A stretch of 64,000 nucleotides of DNA from PALSA-188 sp963720075 (GTDB taxonomy: Bacteria > Acidobacteriota > Terriglobia > Terriglobales > Acidobacteriaceae): NCBI GenBank assembly GCA_963720075.1, contig CAVREG010000005.1, positions 1 through 64,000 of the forward strand, in the 5' to 3' direction. The notes below the pieces were generated by a model. That model did no database searches. It was not told where the DNA came from and worked only from the letters and a program-made list of their open reading frames with translations. A program made the position numbers and the translations under genes. Below are positions 52,558-61,436 of the stretch, piece by piece. The first letter of the stretch is position 1; each line of letters opens with the position of its first letter.

Positions 52558-53412
52558 CTAATTCATCAGTGCCAGCATACGTCTGATTGACAATGCGGTC
52601 TGCCGAATCTCGTCTGAGTCCGAGGCTTCGGGAGACATCTTCAAATATTCTTCCAAGTCTTCCGCGGCAGCTCTCGGCTGGCCCAGACTGTAGCGTAAGA
52701 GAGCGCGCTGTTTTACGTCTTCGGGAGATCGTGGATAAATCACCAGCAACAAATCCACCAATGGCAGAACTTTCTTAAGATTGCGGGCAGACATATAGAC
52801 CGTCTTAAGATTATTTATGATGCGAGTGAGCATCTGCCGGCGGCTCACTGCAAACAGGAACTCAGGACGCAACGTCATTTGCCCGGAGTAAATTTCATCG
52901 AGCTTGCGCTGGCAATCCTGGGCATTAAGAATGTCGCCACCGTTGAAACAATCAATCAACGTTTCGTGGCCATCAATGTCGTAGTTCTTCAGGAGAAAAT
53001 GCCCAGGCATGCCGACGCCAAATAACGGGAACCCAAGCCGCTGTCCTACTTCCATATAAATCAGTGCCAGAGTAATGGGAATACCCAGGCTGCGATCGAG
53101 AACATCGTTTAAAAATGAGTTGCGAGGATCATAGTAATCTTCACGATTACCGTGCAATCCTGCCTGCTCGAACAAGACGTAATTCAGAGCCGAAATCGTT
53201 TCGGAGGCATCGCCGATTTCCGTGATGCGCGGCTCCGCGCGAAGCGCAAGTTCGTCTATGCGCGTCACGTAAGACTCAATATTCAGATCGGGATATTCAG
53301 TGCGGGCGATTGTCAAAGCGCCGCGAACGAGGTCAATTTTTTCGTCGTCAACGTGCGGGCCGACCAGCGCCGCAAAGGCCTCAATTAGGCCGGCTTGGCC
53401 ACTGTTGCCCAT
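52558..53412 (-). CDS. SirB1-family transglutaminase-like/TPR protein
   Basis: A 284-residue cytoplasmic protein of the SirB1 family: NYVLFEQAGLHGNREDYYDP, NSFLNDVLDRSLGIPITLAL, VGMPGHFLLKNYD (about residues 80-160), followed by a TPR-like C-terminus (LLVIYPRSPEDVKQRALLRY). The family resembles transglutaminases with partly lost catalysis. Its function is not established in bacteria, where it occurs near translation or isoprenoid genes. Minus strand, 45 bases from the proline dehydrogenase gene upstream, likely co-transcribed. Confidence 0.85.
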   Translation of the reverse strand: MGNSGQAGLIEAFAALVGPHVDDEKIDLVRGALTIARTEYPDLNIESYVTRIDELALRAEPRITEIGDASETISALNYVLFEQAGLHGNREDYYDPRNSFLNDVLDRSLGIPITLALIYMEVGQRLGFPLFGVGMPGHFLLKNYDIDGHETLIDCFNGGDILNAQDCQRKLDEIYSGQMTLRPEFLFAVSRRQMLTRIINNLKTVYMSARNLKKVLPLVDLLLVIYPRSPEDVKQRALLRYSLGQPRAAAEDLEEYLKMSPEASDSDEIRQTALSIRRMLALMN

Positions 53413-53457
53413 AAAACGATGCTACCAGAAAATAGGCGTAAAGAGCCTAGGAACGTT

Positions 53458-54384
53458 TCATTTCCGCAGCAAGTTCTTGGCAATAAAGACAATGTTCGCA
53501 GGCCGTTCGGCGAGCCGCCGCATTAAATAGGGATACCATTCGGTACCAAACGGGATGTAAACCCGCACGCGCCATCCTTCGCGAACGAGCTGTTCTTGCA
53601 AATCGCGCCGGATGCCGTAGAGCATTTGAAATTCGAACGAATCGTGCGGGATTGTTTCTAGAATTGCGAATGCCTTCGTTTCATTAATCATCTTCTCATC
53701 GTGGGTCGCCACGCCGTGATACACCCCACTCCTTAACAAGATCTTCATTAACTTGACGTAATTGGCATCCACTTCCGGCTTCTTCTGAAAAGCAATTTCC
53801 TCCGGCTCTTTATATGCACCCTTACATAACCGGATGCGAATTCCCTGGGCGAGTAACTTCTCGACATCAGACTCGGAACGTCGCATATAGGATTGGATTA
53901 CCGCGCCGACACATACTTGATTCCCCGGCATGGAATGAAGTTCGTGGACGAAATCCAGCGTCCGCTCTGTGTAAGCCGAGCCTTCCATATCCACACGAAC
54001 AAAATTGCGAGGAGACATAGCCGCAGCTTGCGCAACGAGCCGAGTAACGTTTTCACGCGCCAGGTTCTCGTCAATGTCGAGACCCATGTGCGTGAGCTTC
54101 AAACTGATATTTGCATTGAGACCGCAGGCAGCTATTTCGTCTAGCAGACGATGATACAGTTGAACGCTCGCGTTTGCTTCGGCGGCATTGGAAACATTTT
54201 CGCCTAAGTTATCTATGGAAACGCTACGCCCGGATTGATTCACGATCCGGGTCGCTCGAAGCACATCTTCTATTTGCGTGCCTGCGACAAAGCGGCCCGA
54301 AATCTTTTGTCCGATCGCCGACCCTTCGGCCAAAGCGCGAAGGCGGGAACTGCCGGAGAGAGAAATGAAAACCGCCCTCAGCAA
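53458..54384 (-). CDS. Proline dehydrogenase
   Basis: A monofunctional 308-residue FAD enzyme that oxidises L-proline to pyrroline-5-carboxylate. The TIM-barrel motifs are clear: VSIDNLGENV, RVDMEGSAYTERTLDF, RIRLCKGAYKEPEEIAF, GVATHDEKMI, EFQMLYGIRRDLQEQLVREG, VYIPFGTEWYPYLMRRLAERP with the RRxxER proline-binding motif. Length is typical of PRODH-only proteins. No pyrroline-5-carboxylate dehydrogenase is in the window. Tightly followed on the strand by the SirB1-like gene. Confidence 0.93.
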   Translation of the reverse strand: MLRAVFISLSGSSRLRALAEGSAIGQKISGRFVAGTQIEDVLRATRIVNQSGRSVSIDNLGENVSNAAEANASVQLYHRLLDEIAACGLNANISLKLTHMGLDIDENLARENVTRLVAQAAAMSPRNFVRVDMEGSAYTERTLDFVHELHSMPGNQVCVGAVIQSYMRRSESDVEKLLAQGIRIRLCKGAYKEPEEIAFQKKPEVDANYVKLMKILLRSGVYHGVATHDEKMINETKAFAILETIPHDSFEFQMLYGIRRDLQEQLVREGWRVRVYIPFGTEWYPYLMRRLAERPANIVFIAKNLLRK

Positions 54385-54448
54385 GGTTTCCCTGTTCCTT
54401 CGAACGCACGTGCTTCGCCCGGCACTTTCTGTAAGTAAACCTTTTGAA

Positions 54449-54670
54449 TCATCGCGAGTCCTGGCGCATTCGCAGCGCTATCAGATTGTATCTTGAGGCG
54501 AACAATGGCCGGCTATAGCCACGCGCTTCGACATAGAAGTTGTTCTGCCGGATATTGAGCCACACGGACATTGCCTTCCGTACCGTAGGAAACTCCCGCT
54601 TATCGCCCGACAATAGAAGATCAAACGCGCGCCCGGCGAACGCTTCAAACCCCACCGTACGCCTGCGCAT
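54449..54670 (-). CDS. Possible small hypothetical protein (73 aa)
   Basis: From ATG 54670 a frame encodes 73 residues with a protein-like composition (RRRTVGFEAFAGRAFDLLLS, NIRQNNFYVEARGYSRPLFA). It lies between the divergent protease gene and proline dehydrogenase, in the same direction as the latter (64 bases apart). No motif is recognised. The alternative is a non-coding spacer; the compositional argument is modest. Confidence 0.4.
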   Translation of the reverse strand: MRRRTVGFEAFAGRAFDLLLSGDKREFPTVRKAMSVWLNIRQNNFYVEARGYSRPLFASRYNLIALRMRQDSR

Positions 54671-54682
54671 AACAGCCAGCCC

Positions 54683-55669
54683 ATGCCTGAGAACCTGAGT
54701 GAAAATCCGGAACTGGAGCCTGTCTGCGACACGTGGCAACGGGCCCTCCAAATCACGCTCGGCATATTTTTCATTGTTGGCACCGTCATTCTTGTTTACT
54801 ACGGCGGACCGCGCGCAAGCGATGAAGACGTGCAGGCGCAAATACAGCAGCTGACAGGTCAGGTGAACCGGCTCAAGCAGGAAGAAGCCATGCCAGCCAT
54901 GGTCCTGAACCGTTACCGCAATTCAATTTGCTTCGTGTTTGGAATTTACCGGGTTGGGTTCCCGGGAAAGAAACCAGCATTGCGCGCCCGCATTTCCGGC
55001 AGTGGCTTTGTCGTCGCCGACGGACTCCTGGCCACGAACCGTCACGTCGCAGAACCTTGGTATGAAGACGCGGAATCAACCGCGCTCATCGCGAAAGGTG
55101 CGACTCCGCAGCTCGAAAAACTGCTCGCATTTTTTCCCGGTTTGGCAACGCCTGTAAATATCACTCCACTGGCCTGGACTGCGGACGGGGACTTGGCAAT
55201 TTTGCAGATTGATTCGGCGGCTGGGCGCGACCTTCCGCCATTACCATTCGCAGACAAGCCGTCCGTCCCCGGTGAGATCGTCGCCGTAGTGGGATATCCA
55301 ATGGGAATTTTGGGGATGGTTGCCAAGGCGCCTCCGGCAGTTTATGACCGGCTTGCCTTGAGAAATGACGACCAGGGAGCGGCAAATGAGCTTGCGGCCC
55401 TTTCTCTAATTCGTCCGTCGGCGACGTGCGGTCATCTCGGGGACGTGGTCGGGGAGAAGCTGGTTTACGACGCGCCTACGGCTCACGGTGGCAGCGGGGG
55501 CCCGGTGTTCAATTCTCGGGGGCAAGTCATTGGAGTCAACGCCGCCTATATAGATGGATTCTCGGGAGGAACGCTGGGAATCGCGGTGGACGCACTGAAC
55601 CCATTGATCGCTGCGGCCCATAAAAAACAGTTGTTGCTGGCGCGCTCCCAAGTGCGACTTCAGAAATAA
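54683..55669 (+). CDS. Membrane-anchored trypsin-like serine protease (S1C/HtrA type)
   Basis: A 328-residue protein: one N-terminal transmembrane helix (ITLGIFFIVGTVILVYYGG, about 24-42), a short coiled coil (DVQAQIQQLTGQVNRLKQEE), then a trypsin-fold domain with the triad His in ATNRHVAEP, Asp in DGDLAILQID and Ser in HGGSGGPVFNSRG. No PDZ domain is present. It probably acts in the periplasm on damaged proteins. Divergent from the minus-strand genes to its left and convergent with the GNAT gene to its right. Confidence 0.88.
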   Translation: MPENLSENPELEPVCDTWQRALQITLGIFFIVGTVILVYYGGPRASDEDVQAQIQQLTGQVNRLKQEEAMPAMVLNRYRNSICFVFGIYRVGFPGKKPALRARISGSGFVVADGLLATNRHVAEPWYEDAESTALIAKGATPQLEKLLAFFPGLATPVNITPLAWTADGDLAILQIDSAAGRDLPPLPFADKPSVPGEIVAVVGYPMGILGMVAKAPPAVYDRLALRNDDQGAANELAALSLIRPSATCGHLGDVVGEKLVYDAPTAHGGSGGPVFNSRGQVIGVNAAYIDGFSGGTLGIAVDALNPLIAAAHKKQLLLARSQVRLQK

Positions 55670-55694
55670 TCCTCCGTTGCGAGACTGAGATTTA

Positions 55695-56516
55695 TTAAAG
55701 CTCCGGGCTGGCGCTCCTCGGACCAAGCCCCGCTTCCAACCGCGCTTTTATTTGTGGCCACTCGGTGTCGAGGATGCTGAAATAAACCGTGTCGCGCACA
55801 CGGCCAGTCCAAGTGATCAAATGTTTTCGGAAAATACCTTCTTGTTTCGCTCCGAGGCGAAGAATGGCATTGCGAGACTTCTCGTTCAGAGCATCCGTCT
55901 TCAGTTCCACGCGAATGCAGTTCCACTCTTCAAAAGCATGTCGCAACATTAGATATTTTGCCTCAGTGTTTATGCGTGTGCGCTGCCACGCGGGCGCGAT
56001 CCATGTGGAACCTATTTCGACCCGCCGGTTAACGCGATCAATATTCATGTAACGAGTGCTGCCAATGACGCGCTGTGAGCTGCGCTCCACGGTGGCAAAG
56101 ACTACCGACTCACCTCTCTCCTGCTCGGCGAATGCTTTTTCAACCGCGCGCTGAAAATCCTCCGGTGTTCTCATCGAATACGGAATCCATCGGAAAATGT
56201 TTTCGACATCTTCCCTGGCAGCCTCCCAGAAAAGTGCGGCGTGATCGGGGCGTAGCGGTTGCAGGGAAACGGCTGAACCTTCCAGCGTGAGCGGCAGCGT
56301 GATATTAAGGGGCGGCAAGATAGTGGTCACCGGATCGTCACACTTTTTGCATTCGAGCGTAAGACCGATTTTCTCCGCGCGGCCCGATTCCGTTTGAACC
56401 CAACTACGATTTTGCCACGGCGGATCATGACGAACGTGTTGAGTGTGGCCGCAGCATAAATCCGCTACCCAGTGACCTTGCTCGTCTTGGTGAAAGCCCG
56501 TGATCTTCTGCTTCAT
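55695..56516 (-). CDS. DUF3565-GNAT acetyltransferase fusion
   Basis: A 273-residue protein made of two parts. Residues 1-65 match DUF3565: MKQKITGFHQDEQGHWVADL, CCGHTQHVRHDPPWQNRSWV, with conserved Cys/His (CCGHTQH, CKKC). Residues 75-260 are a RimJ/RimL-type GNAT acetyltransferase: VSLQPLRPDHAALFWEAARE, VIGSTRYMNIDRVNRRVEIG, LRHAFEEWNCIRVELKTDAL, KQEGIFRKHLITWTGRVRDT. The two are usually separate genes. The fusion suggests a metal-binding or substrate-targeting module for the acetylase; substrate unknown. Confidence 0.88.
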   Translation of the reverse strand: MKQKITGFHQDEQGHWVADLCCGHTQHVRHDPPWQNRSWVQTESGRAEKIGLTLECKKCDDPVTTILPPLNITLPLTLEGSAVSLQPLRPDHAALFWEAAREDVENIFRWIPYSMRTPEDFQRAVEKAFAEQERGESVVFATVERSSQRVIGSTRYMNIDRVNRRVEIGSTWIAPAWQRTRINTEAKYLMLRHAFEEWNCIRVELKTDALNEKSRNAILRLGAKQEGIFRKHLITWTGRVRDTVYFSILDTEWPQIKARLEAGLGPRSASPEL

Positions 56517-56594
56517 GCCGACGTTATTATCAGATTCATCAGGCCCAGGTTAGCGTCCAAAAAAACGGACGCGAACCTGGGGCACCGGCTATGC

Positions 56595-59090
56595 TCAGAC
56601 CTTGAGCTCCGCCACCGTCGCGCCCCCTCCGCCCTCATTCTGCGGTGGCTCCGTTACCGATTCGACATGGGGATGTTTTTGCAAGAATTGCCGCAGAGCT
56701 TTTCGAAGAATTCCCATGCCGCTGCCGTGCACGACACGCACACGCGGTAATCCAGCCAGGAAAGCGCGGTCCACGAACTTTTCCACTTCGCTGGTGGCAT
56801 CGTCCACCGTTCGTCCAATCACATTGATCTCTGAGGGTGTGTTCTGATTTTCGCTTTGCAGCGAAACAGAAATTCCGCGAGCGCGGGCTGCATTAACCGG
56901 AGACTCGGAACCTCGAGCCAATATCTCCGCGACATCGTCGCGCGTGATCTTCATTTTCATTGCCCCGATCTCGACCTCGAAATGGTTGTCGTCAATGCGC
57001 CGTGTGATCCTGGCGGGGCGGCCAACGGACTTGAGTTTTACTGTGTCCCCCTCGGCGGCGTGTTTAATAATTTGTGGTTGCGCGTGCGGATCGTTTTTGT
57101 CAGCGCCGGTGCTGTGAGCCACGATGGTCGAATCGAATTGCTCGCGGAAATCGCGGCGGAGTTTGGATATGCGCCGTTCGGCGTCTTTTGACAACTTCTG
57201 CGCGGCAGCCCGGTCCTGAATCATGTTCACCGCCTCACGCGCATGATATTCAAAATCCCGCAGCAGGCTTTCCAGCTTCCCTTCCATTTCTTTGATCTTT
57301 GCTTGTTGTTCTTTCTTGCCTTCGGCAGTGAGGTAAACTTTCTCTCGCTCAAGCTCGTCTTCGCGAACCCGCAATTGATTTCGCTCCGCATCCACAGCCC
57401 GCAAGTCAGCATGCAGCCGGTCGAGAAATTCTCCGACATCGCGTGCTTGCGTTCCCAATCGCGAGAGTGCCGATTCAATGATTGAGGGATTCAGGCCCAG
57501 CCGCCGCGCGATGTTGATTCCTGCCGAAGCTCCGGGGACTCCGATTTTCAACTCGTAAGTCGGCTGAAGTGTGGTTTCGTTAAATCCGACAGAGGCGTTC
57601 ACCACGCCGCTGGTATTCGCGCCATAAACCTTGAGAGAAGTGTGATGAGTCGAAATTACGGTTATGCATCCGATGCGGCGAAAGTGGTCAGCGATAGCGA
57701 CCGCCAGCGCGGCGCCTTCTTCGGGATCCGTAGCCGAACCGAGTTCGTCGAGCAATACCAGCGATTGCGAAGTCGCAGTTCGCGAAATGAAATCAATATT
57801 TGTGACATGGGCGGAGAAGGTGGAGAGATTCTGTTCGATGGATTGATAGTCGCCAATGTCTGCGAGTACCGCGTCGAAGATCGGCAATTCGGCGCGGTCT
57901 GCGGGAACGGGAATGCCCGATTGCGCCATCAAAGCCAGCAAACCTAGAGTTTTCAGAGCCACGGTCTTCCCGCCAGTGTTTGGGCCGGTGATTACAAGTT
58001 CTCGGGCTTCGCCCTCCAGTTCGATGGTGATGGGAACTACGCTGCCGGATTTCGATTTCAGATTGCGTTCAAGAAGAGGATGGCGAGCGTTGCGGAGAAT
58101 CAGCCGAGTGGCGGGTTCGTGGAGGGACGGGCGTGCCCGCTCGTCCATAGCGGGCTCAGGACGCCTGTGTTCAGGCAATTGCACCGGGACGCAATCGTAA
58201 TCTTCGGCGAACCTTGCTTTGGCGAATTGCAGTTCAATTTCACCGAGGATTTCTACCGCCGCAATGATCGAATCCGAATGCTCTCCGATTCGCTGCGTCA
58301 TTTCCAACAGAATGCGATGAATCTCGGCTTGTTCTTCATCCAGCAGCCGGACCAGTTCATTATTTTGCTCGATAGTTTCGAGAGGTTCGATGAAAACAGT
58401 CTGTCCGCTGGAACTTGCGCCGTGCACCACGCCTTGCACGCGGCGCTTCTGCTCGACTTTTACTGGGATAACGAAGCGCTCGCCGCGGATAGTGATCAGT
58501 TCATCCTGCACCGTTCCGCCCTCGGCCAACCGGCGCAGGTAGCCGCGGAGCGACTCTTGTATTTGGCGGCGTTGCCTTTCGGTTTCGCGGCGAATCCGCG
58601 CCAGTTCCGGCGAAGCTTTGTCTTCGAGCGTGCCATCAGGCTGAATCTTTCCGCGAAAACCGCGCAGAAAGTCGTTGAAATCAACTATTCCAGCCGAGAG
58701 GTGTGCCACCGCCGTCCACGGCGTTTTCATCGCAGAAGGCGGATTCAGGGCAATTTCACGCCACTCCGCCGCCCGATCTACCACGAGAATGACATCTCGG
58801 ATTTCGGTGGTCTCGAGAACTGCGCCTGATATCTTTGCTTTCTGCAAGTGTGCGGTAATTTCTAATAAGCCCGCGAAATCGAACTTTCCGCCGACGCGGC
58901 GAAACTCGCGGATCTCGCTGGTGAGGGTCTGCTGATTTTCAATCCAATCACGGCCGGTGGATGGAGCGAGTTCCGCGACGAGCCTTTGTCCGAAAGGAGA
59001 TTGCGTGTACCCGCGCAATAACTGCCGCAGAGGCTCAAATTCAAGCACTCTCAAGCTGGCGTGATTGACTGGCTGCGGCATCATATTCAT
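56595..59090 (-). CDS. mutS2: MutS2-family ATPase/endonuclease
   Basis: MutS2 splits collided ribosomes or suppresses recombination, depending on the organism. Domains in order: N-terminal and core clamp, Walker A GPNTGGKT (about residue 380), Walker B LVLLDELGSATDPEEGAALA, STHHTSLKVYG, a coiled coil rich in Glu/Lys/Arg, and a C-terminal Smr domain with DRAFLAGLPRVRVVHGSGMG. ATG 59090 (MNMMPQPVNHASL) is preferred; the open frame from 59162 includes a repeat. An extra proline/arginine-rich stretch, RRPEPAMDERARPSLHEPAT, precedes the ATPase region. Confidence 0.94.
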   Translation of the reverse strand: MNMMPQPVNHASLRVLEFEPLRQLLRGYTQSPFGQRLVAELAPSTGRDWIENQQTLTSEIREFRRVGGKFDFAGLLEITAHLQKAKISGAVLETTEIRDVILVVDRAAEWREIALNPPSAMKTPWTAVAHLSAGIVDFNDFLRGFRGKIQPDGTLEDKASPELARIRRETERQRRQIQESLRGYLRRLAEGGTVQDELITIRGERFVIPVKVEQKRRVQGVVHGASSSGQTVFIEPLETIEQNNELVRLLDEEQAEIHRILLEMTQRIGEHSDSIIAAVEILGEIELQFAKARFAEDYDCVPVQLPEHRRPEPAMDERARPSLHEPATRLILRNARHPLLERNLKSKSGSVVPITIELEGEARELVITGPNTGGKTVALKTLGLLALMAQSGIPVPADRAELPIFDAVLADIGDYQSIEQNLSTFSAHVTNIDFISRTATSQSLVLLDELGSATDPEEGAALAVAIADHFRRIGCITVISTHHTSLKVYGANTSGVVNASVGFNETTLQPTYELKIGVPGASAGINIARRLGLNPSIIESALSRLGTQARDVGEFLDRLHADLRAVDAERNQLRVREDELEREKVYLTAEGKKEQQAKIKEMEGKLESLLRDFEYHAREAVNMIQDRAAAQKLSKDAERRISKLRRDFREQFDSTIVAHSTGADKNDPHAQPQIIKHAAEGDTVKLKSVGRPARITRRIDDNHFEVEIGAMKMKITRDDVAEILARGSESPVNAARARGISVSLQSENQNTPSEINVIGRTVDDATSEVEKFVDRAFLAGLPRVRVVHGSGMGILRKALRQFLQKHPHVESVTEPPQNEGGGGATVAELKV

Positions 59091-59100
59091 GGTACAAGAA

Positions 59101-59126
59101 GCGCCGGCCAGGGGCGTCCGCGCCAC
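59101..59126. repeat. GC palindrome upstream of mutS2, diverged copy 3
   Basis: GCGCCGGCCAGGGGCGTCCG followed by CGCCAC resembles the palindromes at 14517 and 28446, ending in the same CGCGCCAC block. It overlaps the codons that would precede the chosen mutS2 start, supporting the shorter start. Confidence 0.45.
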
Positions 59127-59162
59127 ATGACCACATGGTAACGTAGGAATATTGGAGCTCAA

Positions 59163-60094
59163 ATGAGACGCATTGTTTTTGTTTTAATAATAATTTCCGC
59201 CCTCAACAGCGTCGCGCAACAATCGCCTTCTTCCGCCCCGCCGGTTACCGCAGCGGCGAATCCGCACAAACATTTTGATCGGGTGCTGATTGTTGTCTTG
59301 GAAAATCAAGCCTACGTCTCGGCAATCAAGGATAACTATTTAAAGGAGTTGGCTGATGAGGGAGTTGAGTTCACCAATTTTCATGCCCTGGCGCATCCTT
59401 CTTACCCGAATTATCTCGGATTGATAGCGGGCAGCACTTTTGGCATGCGCGGCATATTCGGAGATGATCAGAAGGACTTCCCGGACGACAATCGGCACAG
59501 AACGATCGGGGATGAGTTGGATTGGAGAAATTATGCGGAAGAATATCCGGGGAAACCAGGTAAGGCAGCCTACCTATTCGATGCCAGTAAATACGCCCGA
59601 AAACACGTACCCTTCTTAAGCTTCGTCAAAGTGCAAAAGCAAGAACCTCAGAACGTCGTTTCGGTGGATACGAAAAACCCCACAACGCCTTTGTGACTGA
59701 CGTCGAAAACTCACGCTTGGATCCGAAGGATTCAAAGTACAAGGCGCTGCCCACGTATATGTTTTATTCGCCAAACCTGGACGACGATGGGCATGACACA
59801 AATCTCGGCACCGCTTCAACCTGGCTCAAGAACTTTCTCGAAAATTGGTTCCCTTCCGACTCCCGCGCCGGCACACTTCTTATTGTGACCTTCGATGAGA
59901 GCGAAGCCCCAGAGAGAAAGAGCAATCACATCTACACGGTATTTCTGGCGGACATGGTCAAGAAGGGGCAGAAAGTAGATACACGCTACGATCACTACGA
60001 CATCCTGCGGACCATTGAAGATAATTTCGGAGTTCAGCCGCTGAATGCCGGAGACTCCCACGCAAAAGTGATTACTGGCATCTGGAACCAATAG
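59163..60094 (+). CDS. Exported phosphoesterase (acid phosphatase-like), frameshifted
   Basis: A signal-peptide-bearing phosphoesterase of the alkaline-phosphatase superfamily. Part 1 (to the stop at 59696): FDRVLIVVLENQAYVSAIKD, LAHPSYPNYLGLIAGSTFGM, DNRHRTIGDELDWRNYAEEY. Part 2 (59693 to 60094): YMFYSPNLDDDGHDTNLGTA, TLLIVTFDESEAPERKSNHI, YDHYDILRTIEDNFGVQPLN. Adding one C to CCCC near 59678 gives continuous KNPHNAFVTDVEN and a protein of about 310 residues. The active-site residues span both parts, so a true frameshift would inactivate it. The C-run points to a sequencing indel. Confidence 0.8.
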
Positions 60095-60221
60095 GTCGGG
60101 GTGTCTCCCGCGTTCCATACAATGTGCTTGACGAAACACCGCTGAGACAATAGCTTACGTGACGAGTCGCAGCAAACGTTTACTTAAGCGGCAGAAGCGT
60201 TCGCGTTTGCAAGGAGAAAAA

Positions 60222-61286
60222 ATGAAAACTTTAATCCTTAATGCTTCCATCGCCTTCTTCGTATTGCTCGCGTCCACTACTCTCAACGCCAGACCGGTAG
60301 GTTCGGCGCACCCGCACGCTTTCAAACTCCAGGGTGATATCGAATTCACTCACGATCCCTCCATCATTAAGGATGCAGACACGTGGTATCTCTTCTCCAC
60401 CGCAAACGGGCCGGACCGAAAAGGCGAGCTCCCAATTCGCTGCTCCAAAGATTTGGAGAACTGGAACCTGTGCGGACACGTATTCGACGGCGTTCCCGAT
60501 TGGATCAAGAAAGAAAGTCCCCAAACCCGCGAGCTTTGGGCTCCTGATATCTCCTACTTCGATGGCCAATACCATCTGTACTATGCTTTTTCCGTCTTCG
60601 GAAAAAACACTTCCGGCATTGCGCTGGTAACAAATAAAACTCTCGACCCGAAAAGCCCAGACTTCCATTGGAAAGACGAAGGATTGGTATTGGAATCTCA
60701 CGCCGAAGATGATTTCAACGCGATTGATCCGAATCTCAGCATAGATGCCCAAGGTCACACGTGGCTGGCATTCGGTAGTTTCTGGAGCGGTATCAAAATG
60801 CGCCGGATAGATCGCAAGACTGGCAAACTCTCCAGCGAAGATACGAAGCTGTACTCACTGGCGAGCCGCAAGCGCCCTGACAATCCGCCGCCGAATCCTC
60901 CCGGACTGCCGGGCGATTGGCAGGCGATCGAAGCCCCATTTGTAGTGCACCATCACGGCTATTATTATCTGTTTGTTTCTTTCGACCTCTGCTGCCGAGG
61001 AGTCAAGAGCACTTATAAAACGATGGTGGGACGCTCTCGAAATATAACCGGCCCATATGTGGACGCCGATGGTAAGCCGATGCTGGATGGTGGCGGAACT
61101 CCTTTGCTCGTGGGCAATGATCGCTGGATTGGACCGGGGGGTGAATCAGTTCTTCAATCGAAAAGCGGCGACATCATTGTGTTCCACGCATACGACGGTA
61201 AAACCGGCCGCCCCTATTTGCAAATTTCTTCCATCGCATGGGTCAAGGGTTGGCCGCACGCCGTACTGGAGGGGGATGGAAAATAG
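60222..61286 (+). CDS. Glycoside hydrolase family 43 (arabinanase/xylosidase-like)
   Basis: A 354-residue exported enzyme; signal peptide (ILNASIAFFVLLASTTLNAR) and a five-bladed beta-propeller. Candidate catalytic residues: Asp in FTHDPSIIKDADTWYLFST (base), Asp in NAIDPNLSIDAQGHTWLAFG (pKa modulator) and Glu in WQAIEAPFVVHHHGYYYLF (acid). This fits GH43 endo-arabinanases or arabinofuranosidases. ATG 60222 follows AAGGAGAAAA; the open frame from 60159 has a basic non-leader stretch. Probably degrades plant arabinan or arabinoxylan. Confidence 0.9.
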   Translation: MKTLILNASIAFFVLLASTTLNARPVGSAHPHAFKLQGDIEFTHDPSIIKDADTWYLFSTANGPDRKGELPIRCSKDLENWNLCGHVFDGVPDWIKKESPQTRELWAPDISYFDGQYHLYYAFSVFGKNTSGIALVTNKTLDPKSPDFHWKDEGLVLESHAEDDFNAIDPNLSIDAQGHTWLAFGSFWSGIKMRRIDRKTGKLSSEDTKLYSLASRKRPDNPPPNPPGLPGDWQAIEAPFVVHHHGYYYLFVSFDLCCRGVKSTYKTMVGRSRNITGPYVDADGKPMLDGGGTPLLVGNDRWIGPGGESVLQSKSGDIIVFHAYDGKTGRPYLQISSIAWVKGWPHAVLEGDGK

Positions 61287-61436
61287 GACTCGGAAATCGC
61301 CGGAATTTGTGCCGGGGTTCTTCCTCGCCTGCGACGAGGAGCCAAGTCGAAGGAGAGACGTAATAGCGAGAGTGGGGATGTTTCGACTCTTTGAGCTTCC
61401 ACGAGCGGAAGTTCGCCTTCGCTCAACATGACAAGT

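Noticed and set aside
54481..54789. Alternative minus-strand frame overlapping the 73-residue ORF
   Set aside because: It overlaps the protease gene start and has poor composition compared with the frame at 54449-54670.
58080..58829. Open frame of 249 codons on the plus strand
   Set aside because: It is antisense to mutS2, which has clear motifs on the minus strand.
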